Source of the DNA: Leguminivora glycinivorella | Lineage: Eukaryota; Arthropoda; Insecta; Lepidoptera; Tortricidae | Reading direction: 5' to 3' | NCBI RefSeq assembly: GCF_023078275.1 | Contig: NC_062979.1 | Location: 12,406,502 to 12,470,501 of the forward strand | DNA length: 64,000 nt | Part shown: one piece after another, positions 21,705-32,829 of the stretch | How positions within the stretch are numbered: the stretch's first letter is position 1 | Layout: each line of letters begins with the position of its first letter | Program-made: the position numbers and the translations under genes | The notes under the pieces: model-generated | Told to the model about the DNA's origin: nothing | Seen by the model: the letters and a program-made list of their open reading frames with translations, nothing else | The model's database searches: none

Positions 21705-21862
21705 AAGAAAGAATCAAAATGTAGTCTATGTCACTCTCCATCCCTTAACATCTCTTTATCTGCACTTAAAAAATCACGTCAATTCGTAGCTCCATTTTAC
21801 CGTGAAAGACGGACAAACAAACAGGCACACACTATCCCATTTAAAATATAACTAAGTATGGA
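21705..21862 (+). repeat. Retroposon 3' tail (RTE-like), truncated
   Basis: Contains GTCACTCTCCATCCCTTAAC, AAAATCACGTCAATTCGTAG and ends AGTATGGAT; the usual TTTGCCCGCGGC start is missing. Confidence 0.55.
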
Positions 21863-23441
21863 TGACTTAAGATTGTAAGTGGTATCTTCTGGGCTGGGTC
21901 ACTGTTGATCAATTGTAATTTTTTCCTTACCTAAGTATTTGAACTTTTTTTAATAAAATGTTAGCTAGCCCTCGTTTCAAACGCTTTTCAAGGCGTTATT
22001 AATTTTAGAATCGATCGCCTTTGACAAATTACCGAAGTAGCACAGTCGAGAGAAAAATCTTTAGTATTTGTTGCAGCTTAATTAGATTTCCCTATATTTA
22101 ATATTAAATTTATGTCGTGTTAAATTTGAGTACCCAAATAGAAATACAATAACATACATAATTGCGTGAATCCTACATATATTATAAAACTCTTTGAAAC
22201 TAAAAACTTTGTGATGTAAATTTAATTAAAACCCAAAAGGGCAAAAAGGGTTCTTGAAATAATAGAGACATACAAAACTAATCTCAATGTTTTAATTTTC
22301 TCAGCGATTTTATAAAACATTAACTAGGTACGTCAATCTAAGTTCTCGACTTGGTAGTTGGATTAAAATAATTTCTGCTGGTTAGTATATTTCATATTCC
22401 AGATACTTTGTTTTAATGTTCGTTCAGATTAAACTTTAGATAGTCCTTGCTAAGTAGGTAACTATGAGTACCTACAATAATATTCTAAACAAATCTTAGT
22501 CCGTCTACGTTGGGTTCATTTTTAATTCCATTGTTATAAAATATAGTATTTAAGCAATTGGTGTCTAAGAGAGGTTAGAAAAGGCAAGTGGCGATGGTAA
22601 AAATTTGAGGCGAAGCTAAAAATATGTTTTTAGGTGCCAAAAGCAAACTAGACTTAATACGTTTCTGGGAAATACATTATAGGGAGTAGAAAAAAAAATA
22701 CTTTGTTGAGCTTTTTCACAAGAATTAGGTACAAAAAATACTGTATACATTTTAATACGGGTAAACGACCTCACCACGTGTCGTACGCCATTGTGTTTCT
22801 TGCCCTGTTTTCTTCTTGAAAACAAAGCTTTTATTTGATGGATTGCCTTGAAATAGGTTTTAATTTAAATATTCGTTGTACTTGTGCGCTCGGCGGTACC
22901 GCGGGGCAGACGTTTTTTGCGCGACTTATTGAAGCGAAGCTCTCAATCACCTCACGTCAGATTTTGCGCTGATTGATCGATACGAGTTTAATTTTTATTT
23001 TTCTTTTCTGGCGCGCCAAAGTTTGCTCTAAATTTGAATTGAATATTCAGTAGGTAGGGAGTAACAATATAAGTTAAGGCAAGATTGTTGTGGTGTTTGG
23101 AGTCTGTTCGGATAGAGAAGACACACTTTTCATGCCTTTTCTCTTTCTGTAAATGGACTCTATGAATTATTGTAGCTATATCTATAACAGAACTGAGGGA
23201 TCCAAAATTTTGGTTTGGGATACGCTTTCTTTTCTTTACATATATGAGAGTAGCCTTAGGTAAACATTTCTTTTTAAATTGAAATTGTAAATTGTCGCTA
23301 AGAATTGTCATTAAGTAGGTACATCAGGTATTTTCCCCAGAATGATCTTATGATCTTAGATTCAAGTTCAAGTCTCACATTATACTAGTATAGGAGCCGC
23401 AGCAGCACACACTACGCACAAAACGAGTTGCAGTAAATTCG
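21863..23441. other. No gene seen; degraded repeat near 22575
   Basis: Around 22585-22625 AAGTGGCGATGGTAAAAATTT and GAGGCGAAGC resemble the MITE at 59116-59243. Minus-strand open frames at 22616-22825 and 22988-23311 have no domains and are biased by AT content. Confidence 0.3.
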
Positions 23442-23818
23442 AGATCCCACCAAAAACATTCAGTAAAAAACTAGCCAAGTCTCGATGGTGCTGCTTGTTT
23501 ATCTCTATATAAAAAGTAATGAAATCTAGACACAGTCGTTGCGATTTGTTTATAGTTAATGTTGTGTGATTTGGGCGTTGAACTTTGAAGGGTAGCGGTT
23601 CTGGGAACAAATTGGTGCTATGGTGTCATGCAGCACCTGGTTTTGTACCCTTGCACCCTTCAACGGCCAAGTCACACAACATTAACTATAATAATAAACA
23701 AATCGCAGTAAGGAACCTTAGACTGGGCACAACTTTGTCTAGATTTAATTACTTTTTAGAGATGAACAAGCAGCTCCATCGAGACTTGGCTAGTTTTTAC
23801 AGAATGTTTTTGATGTGA
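23442..23818. mobile_element. Foldback element, about 150-bp arms
   Basis: Arms at 23442-23592 and 23647-23818 are diverged inverted copies sharing AACATTAACTATA, CTAGCCAAGTCTCGATGG and CAAAAACATTC. The spacer is about 55 bp. Short frames on both strands read through the arms. Confidence 0.7.
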
Positions 23819-24399
23819 TTTAACTTCTTTTTGTAGAAACGTGGGCATGAAATGAAGCGGCCCACCAAGGTGAATATTTTTTGTAAAGGCAGTATGTCGA
23901 TCTCTAATAGTTTGGTTGGGCTCTTGTGTTTTCTAAACAGGGTCACGAGGTACTCCAGATCTTCGTAGTTTTTTCTTTTATGTGGCTATTAAACCCTAAC
24001 TCTGTATTAAATTTCAGCTCTTTGAGTTTATGGGAAGTGAAAGAGTGAGTGAGTGTCATAAATGCGAAACTTTGCTCTCGCTTAACTTCGGAACTAAATG
24101 GCCTACAGACTTGAAATTTTGGATTCTAAGTATGTGATATTAGCTTACTGGATGACGAAAATTTCTGCGAAAATGCGGCGAAATGGTTCCAGTAAAGAAT
24201 GGTACGGCAGTGTTTGCTTCGCGAGTAAATAAAATTTATTACAGTTTAAAAAAAGTCTTATAAAAAGTCTTAACATTATACTTATGGGTAAGAAATTAGG
24301 TGTTTGGGGGTGCTGGCAACTTCATTTATACAATTAATTTAACTTTTCATGACGTTTACTCTATCGAATCTGCTGGCCTTACGCAGTCTTAACATCATT
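23819..24399. other. No gene seen
   Basis: AT-rich; nothing supportable. Confidence 0.35.
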
Positions 24400-24850
24400 C
24401 TGAAATATTCATTTTTTTTACTCAGAATATGCTTTGGCATAAATCGTTCCCCAGATTTTATAATATCAAATCTTATGCTGGCATAATGTTCATGAGCAAA
24501 ATAATCTTCTAAATTAAGAGTACTTCCGTAGATTTTTGTTTGCATAATATTTAGGCGGTAAAAAGTTGTACATCTTCTTCCTATTTCTGTTTTGATAGCG
24601 AGTCATATGTGTTGGGACTGTTGGGGATGCATGCCTCTGGGACTGTATTTCATTTCCTTTTTGCTATCGTTGTTTTGTTCATACGAATTACCTAAGAATT
24701 ATGCCATAGGTACTTAGCAAATTTGGTACGACTTATATTCTACTAAAAAAATAACCTAACCCTAACCCACTTTTTGTTAGCAGAAAATAAGGATAAATTC
24801 TGCTCTTGTAGTATTATACTATACGATTATCATGGCAATTTTTTTGAATA
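24400..24850. repeat. Diverged half copy of the 15041-16131 foldback
   Basis: Shares ATGCTTTGGCA, CATAATGTT, TTTGCATAATATTTAGGCGG, TTGATAGCGAGT and ATGTGTTGGG in the same order as the right half of the nested foldback. It is about 450 bp and considerably diverged. Confidence 0.5.
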
Positions 24851-24865
24851 CCACGTCGGTGGCAA

Positions 24866-24975
24866 ACAAGCATACGATCGGCCTGATGGAAAGCGGTCAC
24901 CGTAACCTATGAACGCCTGCAACTCAAGGGGTGTCACATGCGTGTTACCGACCCATTAGAAGCTTATACACTCCT
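24866..24975 (+). repeat. Interspersed repeat (CCTGATGG...AAGCGGTCACC)
   Basis: GGCAAACAAGCATACGATCG, then CCTGATGGAAAGCGGTCACC and AACGCCTGCAACTC; relative of the inverse copy at 16858-16950. Confidence 0.5.
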
Positions 24976-26037
24976 TTTTGCTGTGTACTTATTATACCTC
25001 TAAAATGATTAGGTACGCGTTCCCTCGCTTGCAACTCGCTCGAAAATAGATCTGAGATATTTAAATACTACTTGTGGTTTACGGGTCGCAAATACGATGT
25101 TTGAATAAAATAAATATTTATTCGTGAACATAGGCAAGACTAAATACGCATAATAACAACAAGACAGAAAGGAATGAAGTGCCACGAAATGGCCTCACCT
25201 CAGCGTGTGTAAAATGATCTACTGATAATTTAAATAAATTTGATTTAATCACGATAACGGTTTTCTTATCGTTATATATTATTTATAGCTCCCAAAACCA
25301 CAAATTGGGAACCCTTTCGCCTTACGTGCGTGATATATTTTGGTCGTATCTCAAAAACGCATTACCTGACTCCGGAGATTCGGTAGATTTGAGGTTATTT
25401 TCGGGTTGAAAAAGGCCCGTATAAGTAGGGTAAATGCACCAGTTATTACCTTTGGGATGGGGCTATGACATGGGTAGAACGGGGCTCCAGGGCGCAGTTA
25501 CCACAGGCATTATGCTGTAATTAATTATCTTTGCCTGGGACCATTGAAGCTGCGGCCTATACACAAAAGCCTTCTATCGACAGCTTCATTTTACGTTACT
25601 GTTTTGGCTTCAAGTTTTTTTGATTAGAAAGTTGAAGTTTGGTTATGACGATAAAAAATTAATGTAGGTACAAATATTTAAGTAAATAAATAAGCTATTA
25701 TGTTATTGAAATTAGGAGACTCGAGATTATTTTGGTAACAATGAGGTGAGGGTTAAAAAGCTTTAAACATAACTAACCTTTACTCAAATTCAGAATCTGA
25801 AAGTAAAATTACTTTTAAACCTAGTTGTCATAATTATATACCGTCGACCGGGTTGAATAGGAACAAAACCTAAAATTTCTGAATAGAAGGCAAAGTGTAA
25901 TACAAACTCTCTATAAACCTCGGCATTGTCGATTTCACTCCGTTTTAAGGTTTCTATATAAAACGTGCGTGCAAGGTACTTACTTGAAAAATTCCGATCT
26001 ATTTGGGATGCGGAATAACTTTCCGAATAAGGTGCAC
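24976..26037. other. No gene seen
   Basis: About 1 kb of AT-rich sequence without recognised element. Confidence 0.4.
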
Positions 26038-26196
26038 AGGGTGGCTAGCCGAATGGCACAATCGCTCACGAAACGCTCACGAAACGAAGCGCTAGTAGAT
26101 ATCTATCTCTATTGCGCTTGCGTATTGGCGCGACAGAGCCAGCGGCGTATCGCTTTCGTTTGGCGTCGGAGAAATGCCATTCGGCTACGGGGCCTG
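26038..26196 (+). mobile_element. GTAGCCGAATGGC MITE, copy 1
   Basis: Ends (TAGCCGAATGGCA and TGCCATTCGGCTAC) are inverted repeats. The body has GGCGCGACAGAGCC and TCGTTTGGCGTCGGAG. First of three adjacent copies. Further copies: 27055-27170, 32326-32475, 41143-41282, 50079-50239, 55440-55597. Confidence 0.85.
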
Positions 26197-26352
26197 GGTG
26201 GCTAGCCGAATGGCACAATCGCTCACGAAACGCTCACGAAACGAAGCGCTAGTAGATATCTATCTCTATCGCGCTTGCGTATTGGCGCGACAGAGCCAGC
26301 GGCGTATCGCTTTCGTTTGGCGTCGGAGAAATGCCATTCGGCTACGGGGCCT
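26197..26352 (+). mobile_element. GTAGCCGAATGGC MITE, copy 2
   Basis: A direct duplicate of copy 1 with only a few differences, sharing the junction GGGGCCTGGGTGGCTAGCC. Such similarity suggests tandem duplication and not two independent insertions. Confidence 0.85.
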
Positions 26353-26502
26353 GGCCCCGTAGCCGAATGGCATTTCTCCGACGCCAAACGAAAACGAAAC
26401 GTAGTCCGGCTCTGTCGCGCCAATACGCAAGAGCGATAGGGATAGATATCTACTAGCGTTTCGTTTCGTGAGCGTTTGTGCCATTCGGCTACGCACCCTG
26501 GT
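26353..26502 (-). mobile_element. GTAGCCGAATGGC MITE, copy 3 inverted
   Basis: Head-to-head with copy 2 around GGCTACGGGGCCTGGCCCCG, creating an inverted repeat of about 300 bp. It differs from copies 1 and 2 in the middle (for example AACGTAGTCCGGCTCTG), so it is an older or separate insertion. Its right end CGTAGCCG...CACCCTGG mirrors the left end of copy 1. Confidence 0.85.
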
Positions 26503-26627
26503 TTCTCCTTGATCAAATGTATTCTCTAAGTTTGGTTTTAGTTTATTTTAGTTATTTTCTTTATTAAGGATTATAATTTTCTCAATTTTTCTTTCATTAT
26601 TGACTTTGACTTACGCGTCACTTCACT

Positions 26628-27020
26628 TTAATTTTTAACCTTGTCGAAACCACCCGACAAGGAGATCAGCTTACCAAAGAGTTTTTTAATCGAGGCGCAA
26701 ACAGTTATATTAGTAATTATTCCAATAACGTGTTCTTGTAGATCGTTTATAATTAGCCAATTGTGTATTGAAATCTTAATAATGTTATTCTGAATTGTAC
26801 CTAAAATAGATTCGCTATCGGGAATCGAGAAGAAACTTGTCTCAAAGAATTTCCGAAGAAACATCTCGTCTTTAATATCGTTAAGTATTTCGTCTAAAGC
26901 AATGTCAAAAAGTAAGAAACTCACAATGCAAGCCCCAGAGTTTCCCGGGGAGTTCTCGGCTGAACGCAAAGTACGACATTCCGATGAAAATAAGACTCGC
27001 CGGGAAGTTGCAGGAAACAT
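26628..27020 (-). CDS. Unrecognised 130-codon open frame
   Basis: A minus-strand frame of 130 residues starting with ATG, with a hydrophobic/amphipathic middle (about residues 30-110) rich in Ile, Leu and Phe. No domain or signature is recognised. It lies in non-repetitive-looking sequence between MITEs, so a host exon or an old retroelement fragment is possible, but there is no splice or homology support. Chance in AT-rich DNA remains the simplest reading. Confidence 0.15.
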   Translation of the reverse strand: MFPATSRRVLFSSECRTLRSAENSPGNSGACIVSFLLFDIALDEILNDIKDEMFLRKFFETSFFSIPDSESILGTIQNNIIKISIHNWLIINDLQEHVIGIITNITVCASIKKLFGKLISLSGGFDKVKN

Positions 27021-27054
27021 TCAATGACTCCAGCACCTAGCCAACGTCACAATA

Positions 27055-27170
27055 TCTTACGCTTCGTAAGCGTTTAGTAGCCAGCTCTCTCCGCTGTTAT
27101 GTAGTTGTGCGACAGAGCCAGACTGCGTTTCCATCGCCGCGTAGTGTCAACTATTGCCACTTCGGCTAGG
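27055..27170 (+). repeat. Degenerate GTAGCCGAATGGC MITE
   Basis: GCGACAGAGCCAGACTGCG and TATTGCCACTTCGGCTAGG keep the order of the family's middle and right end; the left terminus is lost. A 113-codon minus-strand frame running to 27415 is not supported as a gene. Confidence 0.45.
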
Positions 27171-28660
27171 TCGGCAGAAAGCATCGATAGAAAAAGATAA
27201 CAACTACGCGTGGTAACCGCGAGGCAAAATTTCCACATTCGTTCACTTGTTAAAATGAAATAAGGTACACAGTTCCTTGTGGTTGTGTACAAAATGTTTG
27301 CTCTTATATCGTTTCGACGGAGGGGGAAGTGAAAATATGTATTTTGTCGATGCATCTCCGAAGTTCTGCTAGGATTACACGAGAAATGTGGTTGTTTACA
27401 TGTAAACACATTCACGTGAATGTGAGTTTATATTTTATGTGGTGAAGGCTATAAGTTTGTTTGCTACTTTGAAGCGTATTGTTTTATTTTCATATTATTT
27501 TTAACAGTGTTTTAATTGACGGGTTATGTCATAGAAAATTCTGTATTCTGTATTGTCAGAATTTTTGGAATTGCTAATTTTTTATGCTACCGCGCTTGAT
27601 GTAATTTCCAACTCATAAAAACAATTTGACGAAACTTTTTAACCCCTATATGTCAACTGCCTACGGATTATCTTGTCAAATACCGGGTTATCAAATAAAG
27701 GATGGCTTATTATGTTAGACAGGCCGGGTTCAGCCTGAGCTTGGTGCTTAATTTTCTATGACAGGTGAACGGTGTAGCTTACCTCCAAAAATCCCGGTCT
27801 AACTTAAGTCATTTCTCATCTTTGGAAAAGTAAAACATGACAAACTAAAGTAGGTGCTTACTATTAAGTTAGTGTCTATACCAAGAACGATATAATACAG
27901 GACTGACAAAGCCCATAGAAAAAACGTATGTACCCCTGAATTGTATGGGCTTTTTAGGCTTAAAACTATATGGCGCTATTGGCGCTGTTTCGCAGCCTGG
28001 AAGTGGCAAAAATCATATTTTCCCCAAATATTTTAGCGTGTTTTTATTTTTTATAAGAACGAATGACATATTTCTTTATTTTAATATCATGATATCATGT
28101 CATAAAACATTTTGAAAAAAAAAATGTAGGCGTCATCAATGTAGTTATGATAGTGTTTAATAGGTGGCGCTAAAAATCGAGGTAATATTCTTAGTATGAA
28201 GATTGTAAATCCTATATAGGTAAATAATCCTTGGTTTCTACACACAAATCTTTGTACAAGTATATAACCCAGTTTTAAAGACATGAATCGCAGTGGAGTG
28301 CTTAGCTGCGAAGTTATAGAAAAGGCTATAACCAAGCTATAAAATGACGCGCGTAGGAGGCTCTTTCACTGATATATGACATTATACGCGCTTACATCCC
28401 GCGGCGTCGTATTTGTACACGAACACCGCTCATAACGCCGTAAGCGCCATCGACAATAAGGTCCCTTTACCCAGATAACGTCACATATATATCCTGCTCA
28501 CAGATGTCATCCTGCTGTTTCCCGCACCTAACATATTAAATATTAAGGAAGAAGAAGTACCACTCCAAACTTCATTCATCGCACACATCTTCCGGCATAC
28601 TGAGTTGTTTCGAGTATTTTAATGATGTCGACGGACTGAAAGTAAGGTCATTAAATAAAA
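27171..28660. other. No gene seen
   Basis: AT-rich. A small hairpin AAGCCCATA / TATGGGCTT lies at about 27908-27951, and GGCCGGGTTCAGCC near 27722 may belong to a repeat. Nothing coding is supported. Confidence 0.35.
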
Positions 28661-29504
28661 ACCGGTCAAGTGCGAGTCGGACTCGCCCACCGAGGGTTCC
28701 GTACAAACTTTCAAACTCCCCAGTTAAAATAATCTCATGTTTTCACATAACTCTAACGACTTGACTAGAAGACAAAAGTATAGGTATTAATGAGCATTAT
28801 TGTGTATAGCGCCATCTCTCGGTGAATGCGCTAACTAATTTGCGCGACCATAGTATGTTGGTTTTTCAGGGATTATTGTTTAAATTGTTAACCGATTTAA
28901 ACAATTTTTACTTTATTGGAAAGAACGTAACGTAACATCTCGTATTAATTTGAAGTACTATATACATCCGCAAAGGTGGGTAAATTAAAAGTAAAAATCT
29001 GAAAAGTTTTTTGTAAATAAAAAAAAAGTTTTCAAGATACAAACACGATTATATTTTTCCTGTAATATTTAGCATAAAACCAATGTTTCCTAAAATTTTC
29101 ATAATTTTTCGTTGGTAAACTTCGGAGATAAGGGGGGGGGGGGGAACGGTATTTTTTTTACATTTTCCTTCAAAATTCTTTTTTTTTCCACAACAAAAAA
29201 ATTATAAAAAATAGTTTATTTAAGTTCAATTTGAGCTCTTTCTAAAGATACCCCACTTAACCTAGTAACTTGAAATTTAAAGTTTGCCCCCCTTTCATTT
29301 TGGCCATTTTCTACAATTAAAATTAATAAATTAAAAAAATTATACCTTCTATTTGTAGAGGTTCACAATGTTCACAACTATTCCAAATTTCAAGTTTAGC
29401 ATTAGTAGTTCTCGAGATATTTAGGAATGTGACAGACGGACAGACAGACGGACAGAGTCGCACCATAAGGGTTCCTGTTGTACCTTTTTGGTACGGAACC
29501 CTAA
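28661..29504 (+). repeat. Lepidopteran CCGGCCAAGTGCGAGTCGG repeat, long copy
   Basis: Begins AAACCGGTCAAGTGCGAGTC then GGACTCGCCCACCGAGGGTT, and ends with GACGGACAGACAGACGG and GGTACGGAACCCTAAA. The two ends GGGTTCCGTAC and GTACGGAACCC are inverse to each other. A run of 13 G lies at 29132-29144. Other copies: 52637-53034 (plus) and, for a related family, 54765-55297 (minus). Confidence 0.75.
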
Positions 29505-29700
29505 ATATACCCTGACAACTTTTTCAAACTTTATACGGAGTTTTTCTTCGTGACAAAGAGTACGTAAAAGGTGGACTTTGTAAGATCGTCGCTTATAAAA
29601 AATCGATTTCATTAATAAACTTCACTTTTGGTATCTTTGATACCCAATACCTTGAGTATTTCCTTCTTTTTTTTACTTTAGAAGAGTCATAATTAATTAT

Positions 29701-30141
29701 TTTCAGTACAGATGGTGTTTTTTTTACGCACTAGTGCGAGAAGTGGTTCATTATATGTCAGGTCGAAACTTCGGAGGTCCATCTGTACTGAAAAACGTCG
29801 TTCGATACACGTGCGAAAAGGAAAATTTATCGCCACTCGTTTCGAACTTCCTTTTTTTCGCACTTGTATCGAAATGTACTATTGTGTGTTAATTTCGACA
29901 GGTAAGCAAATAAAATAGTACATTTCGATACAAGTGCGAAAAAGAGGAAGTTCGAAACGAGTGGCGATAAATTAAAACACGACCGAAGGGAGTGTTTTAA
30001 ATCGACACGAGTTACGAATTCCCTTTTCGCACGTGTATCGAACGACGTTTTTCAGTACAGATGGACCTCCGAAGTTTCGACCTGCCATATAATGAACCAC
30101 TTCTCGCACTAGTGCGTAAAAAAAACAGCATCTGTACTGAA
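29701..30141. mobile_element. Composite foldback, near-complete palindrome
   Basis: TTTCAGTACAGATG at 29701 is inverted ending at 30141. Arms of about 180 bp pair almost throughout (GCACTAGTGCGAGAAGTGG, CGTTCGATACACGTGCGAAA and CGCCACTCGTTTCGAAC each have inverse partners). The central loop is about 35 bp (29885-29920). The right arm has an extra segment (about 29976-30014) that itself forms a hairpin AAAACAC/GTGTTTT. Confidence 0.8.
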
Positions 30142-30279
30142 AAAGAAGTTATCTATTCGTTTTAACCTTCATAACCTCATCCTCCTTCATAATAACATGT
30201 AGGTACTTATGTTATTCCTATTAAAAAATGTATATTAAACGAATGTGTAGTGAGAAACATTTTTTTTTGTTAGCCTATT

Positions 30280-30308
30280 TGAGTGTCCCACTGCTGGGCA
30301 AAGGCAAA
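30280..30308 (+). repeat. Fragment of LINE tail (CCCACTGCTGGGCAAAGGC)
   Basis: GTCCCACTGCTGGGCAAAGG is shared with 35263-35290 (CCCACTGCTGGGCAAAGGCC) and recognised as a frequent lepidopteran retroposon motif. Confidence 0.4.
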
Positions 30309-30357
30309 CATTAAAAAAGGTAAATATTTTGTTATGGGTTGGACACTGGCATATGGC

Positions 30358-30484
30358 CGTTTTCACATTATCCGATCCGATATCGGATGTCGGAAGGATT
30401 TCAATAGAAAAAATTCAAGATGGCGCCTGTAATGTATGGGATATCGGTCCGACATCCGATATCGGATCGGATAATGTGAAAACG
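30358..30484 (+). mobile_element. MITE CGTTTTCACATTATCCGATC, copy 1
   Basis: CGTTTTCACATTATCCGATC plus CGATATCGGATGTCGG at left is inverted at right, and the interior contains CAAGATGGCGCCTGTAATG. An inverted copy lies at 52398-52508. The ends contain GATATCGGATC palindromes. Confidence 0.8.
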
Positions 30485-32325
30485 CACTAACGCCTAACTA
30501 TTTGTCACAATCAGACTTTTAAATAGAGGATTTCGTATCATATGCAATATTAAAGGGTTAAGAGTCTCGCTCCTTCAATATTAAGCTCCTATAGATGATC
30601 ACCTTGCAAAACGCTATTGAAACAGATTCCAAATCTAAATTGAATCCACGTTCTAAAACCAACTACTAAAATGGCGCTTCCCAAATCCACAGCAAGTCAA
30701 TTACTACAGCAATCGAACGCTGATGTTCTTCAGTCACAAAAGGTCTTATAAACCATGAATTTTCTATTAAGATAGTACCTATTGAAGGTGGATAGTGGAG
30801 CGAGCTATCAGCTGCCTAATTAGTCTCCAAAATAACCTGTGCTATTAAACATTCAGCCGGCAAAGTGCAGATCGGTGTCGCCAGTGCAGCTAAAATCGGC
30901 TGCAGGCTGTCACGGCTGCCCTGTCTGTCTGGCCCTAGAATAGACCGCATCATAGACCGGGAGCGTTATTGGACTAGATAACTGGTATGGTTTGATTTTG
31001 AAATAGAAAATTTAAAAGAAGTCTTACCTGTAACCTTCAAGGAGTAAAATTAAAACGGCTGCAGATTAACAGAGCTTCCCCCTTTGCTTAGGTCAGGAAT
31101 AGGCAAGCATTATTGATCAGAAGCTTTATGAAGTATTGTTATGTAGTGATAAAGTTTTGTAGTAAGATATTATGAATATTTAAAAGTAACTCGGTCATCC
31201 GTAACATATATGTAAGTCAATGGTCTAGTAATACATACAAAATGGCAACACAAGAAGTTTGTGCAAAAAAATAGCGTAGATGTGTAATACTTTTAGATTT
31301 TCTATTACCTACTTTACCGAAAAAAGCAAAGAACAAGCATGTCTCAACAAGACCGTCAGTTAAACAAGCAGATCAAATAAAGGTGTAAAAAAATCAAGTA
31401 ACTTCTTCGTTACAATATTTAAAGACCACCTCCCGAACTAACTCGAAACAATACAGACAAAACTTAAAATAGCGGGCTGTAAACGTGAAGATTGATTTTG
31501 ACACATCATGCTATATCCGTGAGCGCAGGCCCTTCTGGATAATGCAAAACCTATTTCCGGAACTCAGCCGTCTGGCTTTCCGGAACTTATGACAATTGAA
31601 ATATTGCTTTCGTGTTGCGGGCAGGTTGTCATTTTGACGTGAGATTTAAGTAAAGTGGCTGTGAGGTTAGAAATAGACGCCCTCGCGCTGGATTGTTGAG
31701 AAACTTTACTGTTTTAATTTTAGTTACAGAATTTTGTTTAAGTTATTATATCAGAAGATTGTAAAACGTGAAACCCGTGATATTCGTTCCTCTTTCAGGT
31801 AAATTTATTGGTCTCAGTATAAAGCAAACACAAGACATACATGATATTTATATACTTGAATTGATTTTCATGAATAACTAACTACCTTCATAAATAAGTT
31901 CCAAGTCCGTGTATAAACTGTATAATTAAGTAATATATACTCGTAATGACATGTGAAAAAATTAAATCCATGTGAAATCCAATCCATGTGAAAAAAATAA
32001 AACATTTTAACTGATATTTTACAAACCATACCTACTTTCGGAAACCGTAACGGAAGATGTTCTGAAAGCGGCCCATTACGTGTCCAAAGATTCAGCCTTA
32101 ATCGAGAATTACGACACGAAGGGTTGAGTGCCCCCCACGGATTAACACGGGGAGTAACTCAAGCGCAACGAATTACTTCTGCAAGTAATATTGCCACGAC
32201 TCATAGAATTGTACTTATAAGTTAGATGTACTGATTCGAAAATTCTTTTAGGCTAGTAGGAAGAAAGAGAACCGTTATTGGACCACATTGTTGCCCGCCC
32301 GTCTATACGTCTGTCTCTCTGTCCA
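30485..32325. other. No gene seen
   Basis: About 1.8 kb of AT-rich unique-looking DNA with stops in all frames. Confidence 0.4.
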
Positions 32326-32475
32326 GCCGGCGTATCCGAATGGCAATCATCGACGCCAGACGCCGACAGAAATGCAGTCTGGCTCTGTCGCGCAAATACG
32401 CAAGAGCGATAGAGATATATAGCTACGAAACAGATATTACCGTAAGCGTTTGTGCATTTGGCTACGTAACCAGCC
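32326..32475 (-). mobile_element. GTAGCCGAATGGC MITE, diverged copy
   Basis: CGTATCCGAATGGCA at left, GTGCATTTGGCTACG at right, and TCTGGCTCTGTCGCGC in the body. More mutated than the 26-kb copies. The 141-codon frame crossing it on the minus strand is not supported. Confidence 0.7.
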
Positions 32476-32647
32476 ATCCTAGCTAAAGTAACAATAATTG
32501 ACGCTACGTGGAGATCGAAATGCAAATGGCTGTTGCGCCAACATGCGGAAGAGTGATAGAGAGAGCTACTGAACGTAAAAACTACTAGGTATGTAAAAAA
32601 AGGTGTGCTGCAGCACAGAATATATAAAAGTACAAGTAGAGAAGGTT

Positions 32648-32829
32648 CACTCCTTTGATGTTCACAAAATGCCGCCATTCTAAATTCTTACCTACATTAA
32701 CAATCGGACCGCACGCGAGCAGCCGACATTGAATTTTATTGCGCCGCGCGAAGGTCGACACCACTGAATGGGCCACGAACTCGCGGCCTCCGACATGTAC
32801 TAAATCGCGGAGTTAGCTTCGCCCCTGGC
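32648..32829 (-). repeat. Interspersed repeat with GCGAGTTCGCGGCC, inverse copy
   Basis: Inverse of 36664-36865: both carry AAAATGCCGCCATTCTAAAT, GACATTGAATTTTATTGC and GAACTCGCGGCC. Family unidentified. Confidence 0.65.

Noticed and set aside
26174..26516. Frames of 62-97 codons with repeated MAQSLTKRSRNEALVDIY peptide
   Set aside because: They translate the tandem MITE copies; the same peptide recurs in other MITE copies of the window.
29132..29144. 13-G run as a G-quadruplex or regulatory site
   Set aside because: A single homopolymer inside a repeat copy; absent from the related copy at 52637. Could be slippage or sequencing error.
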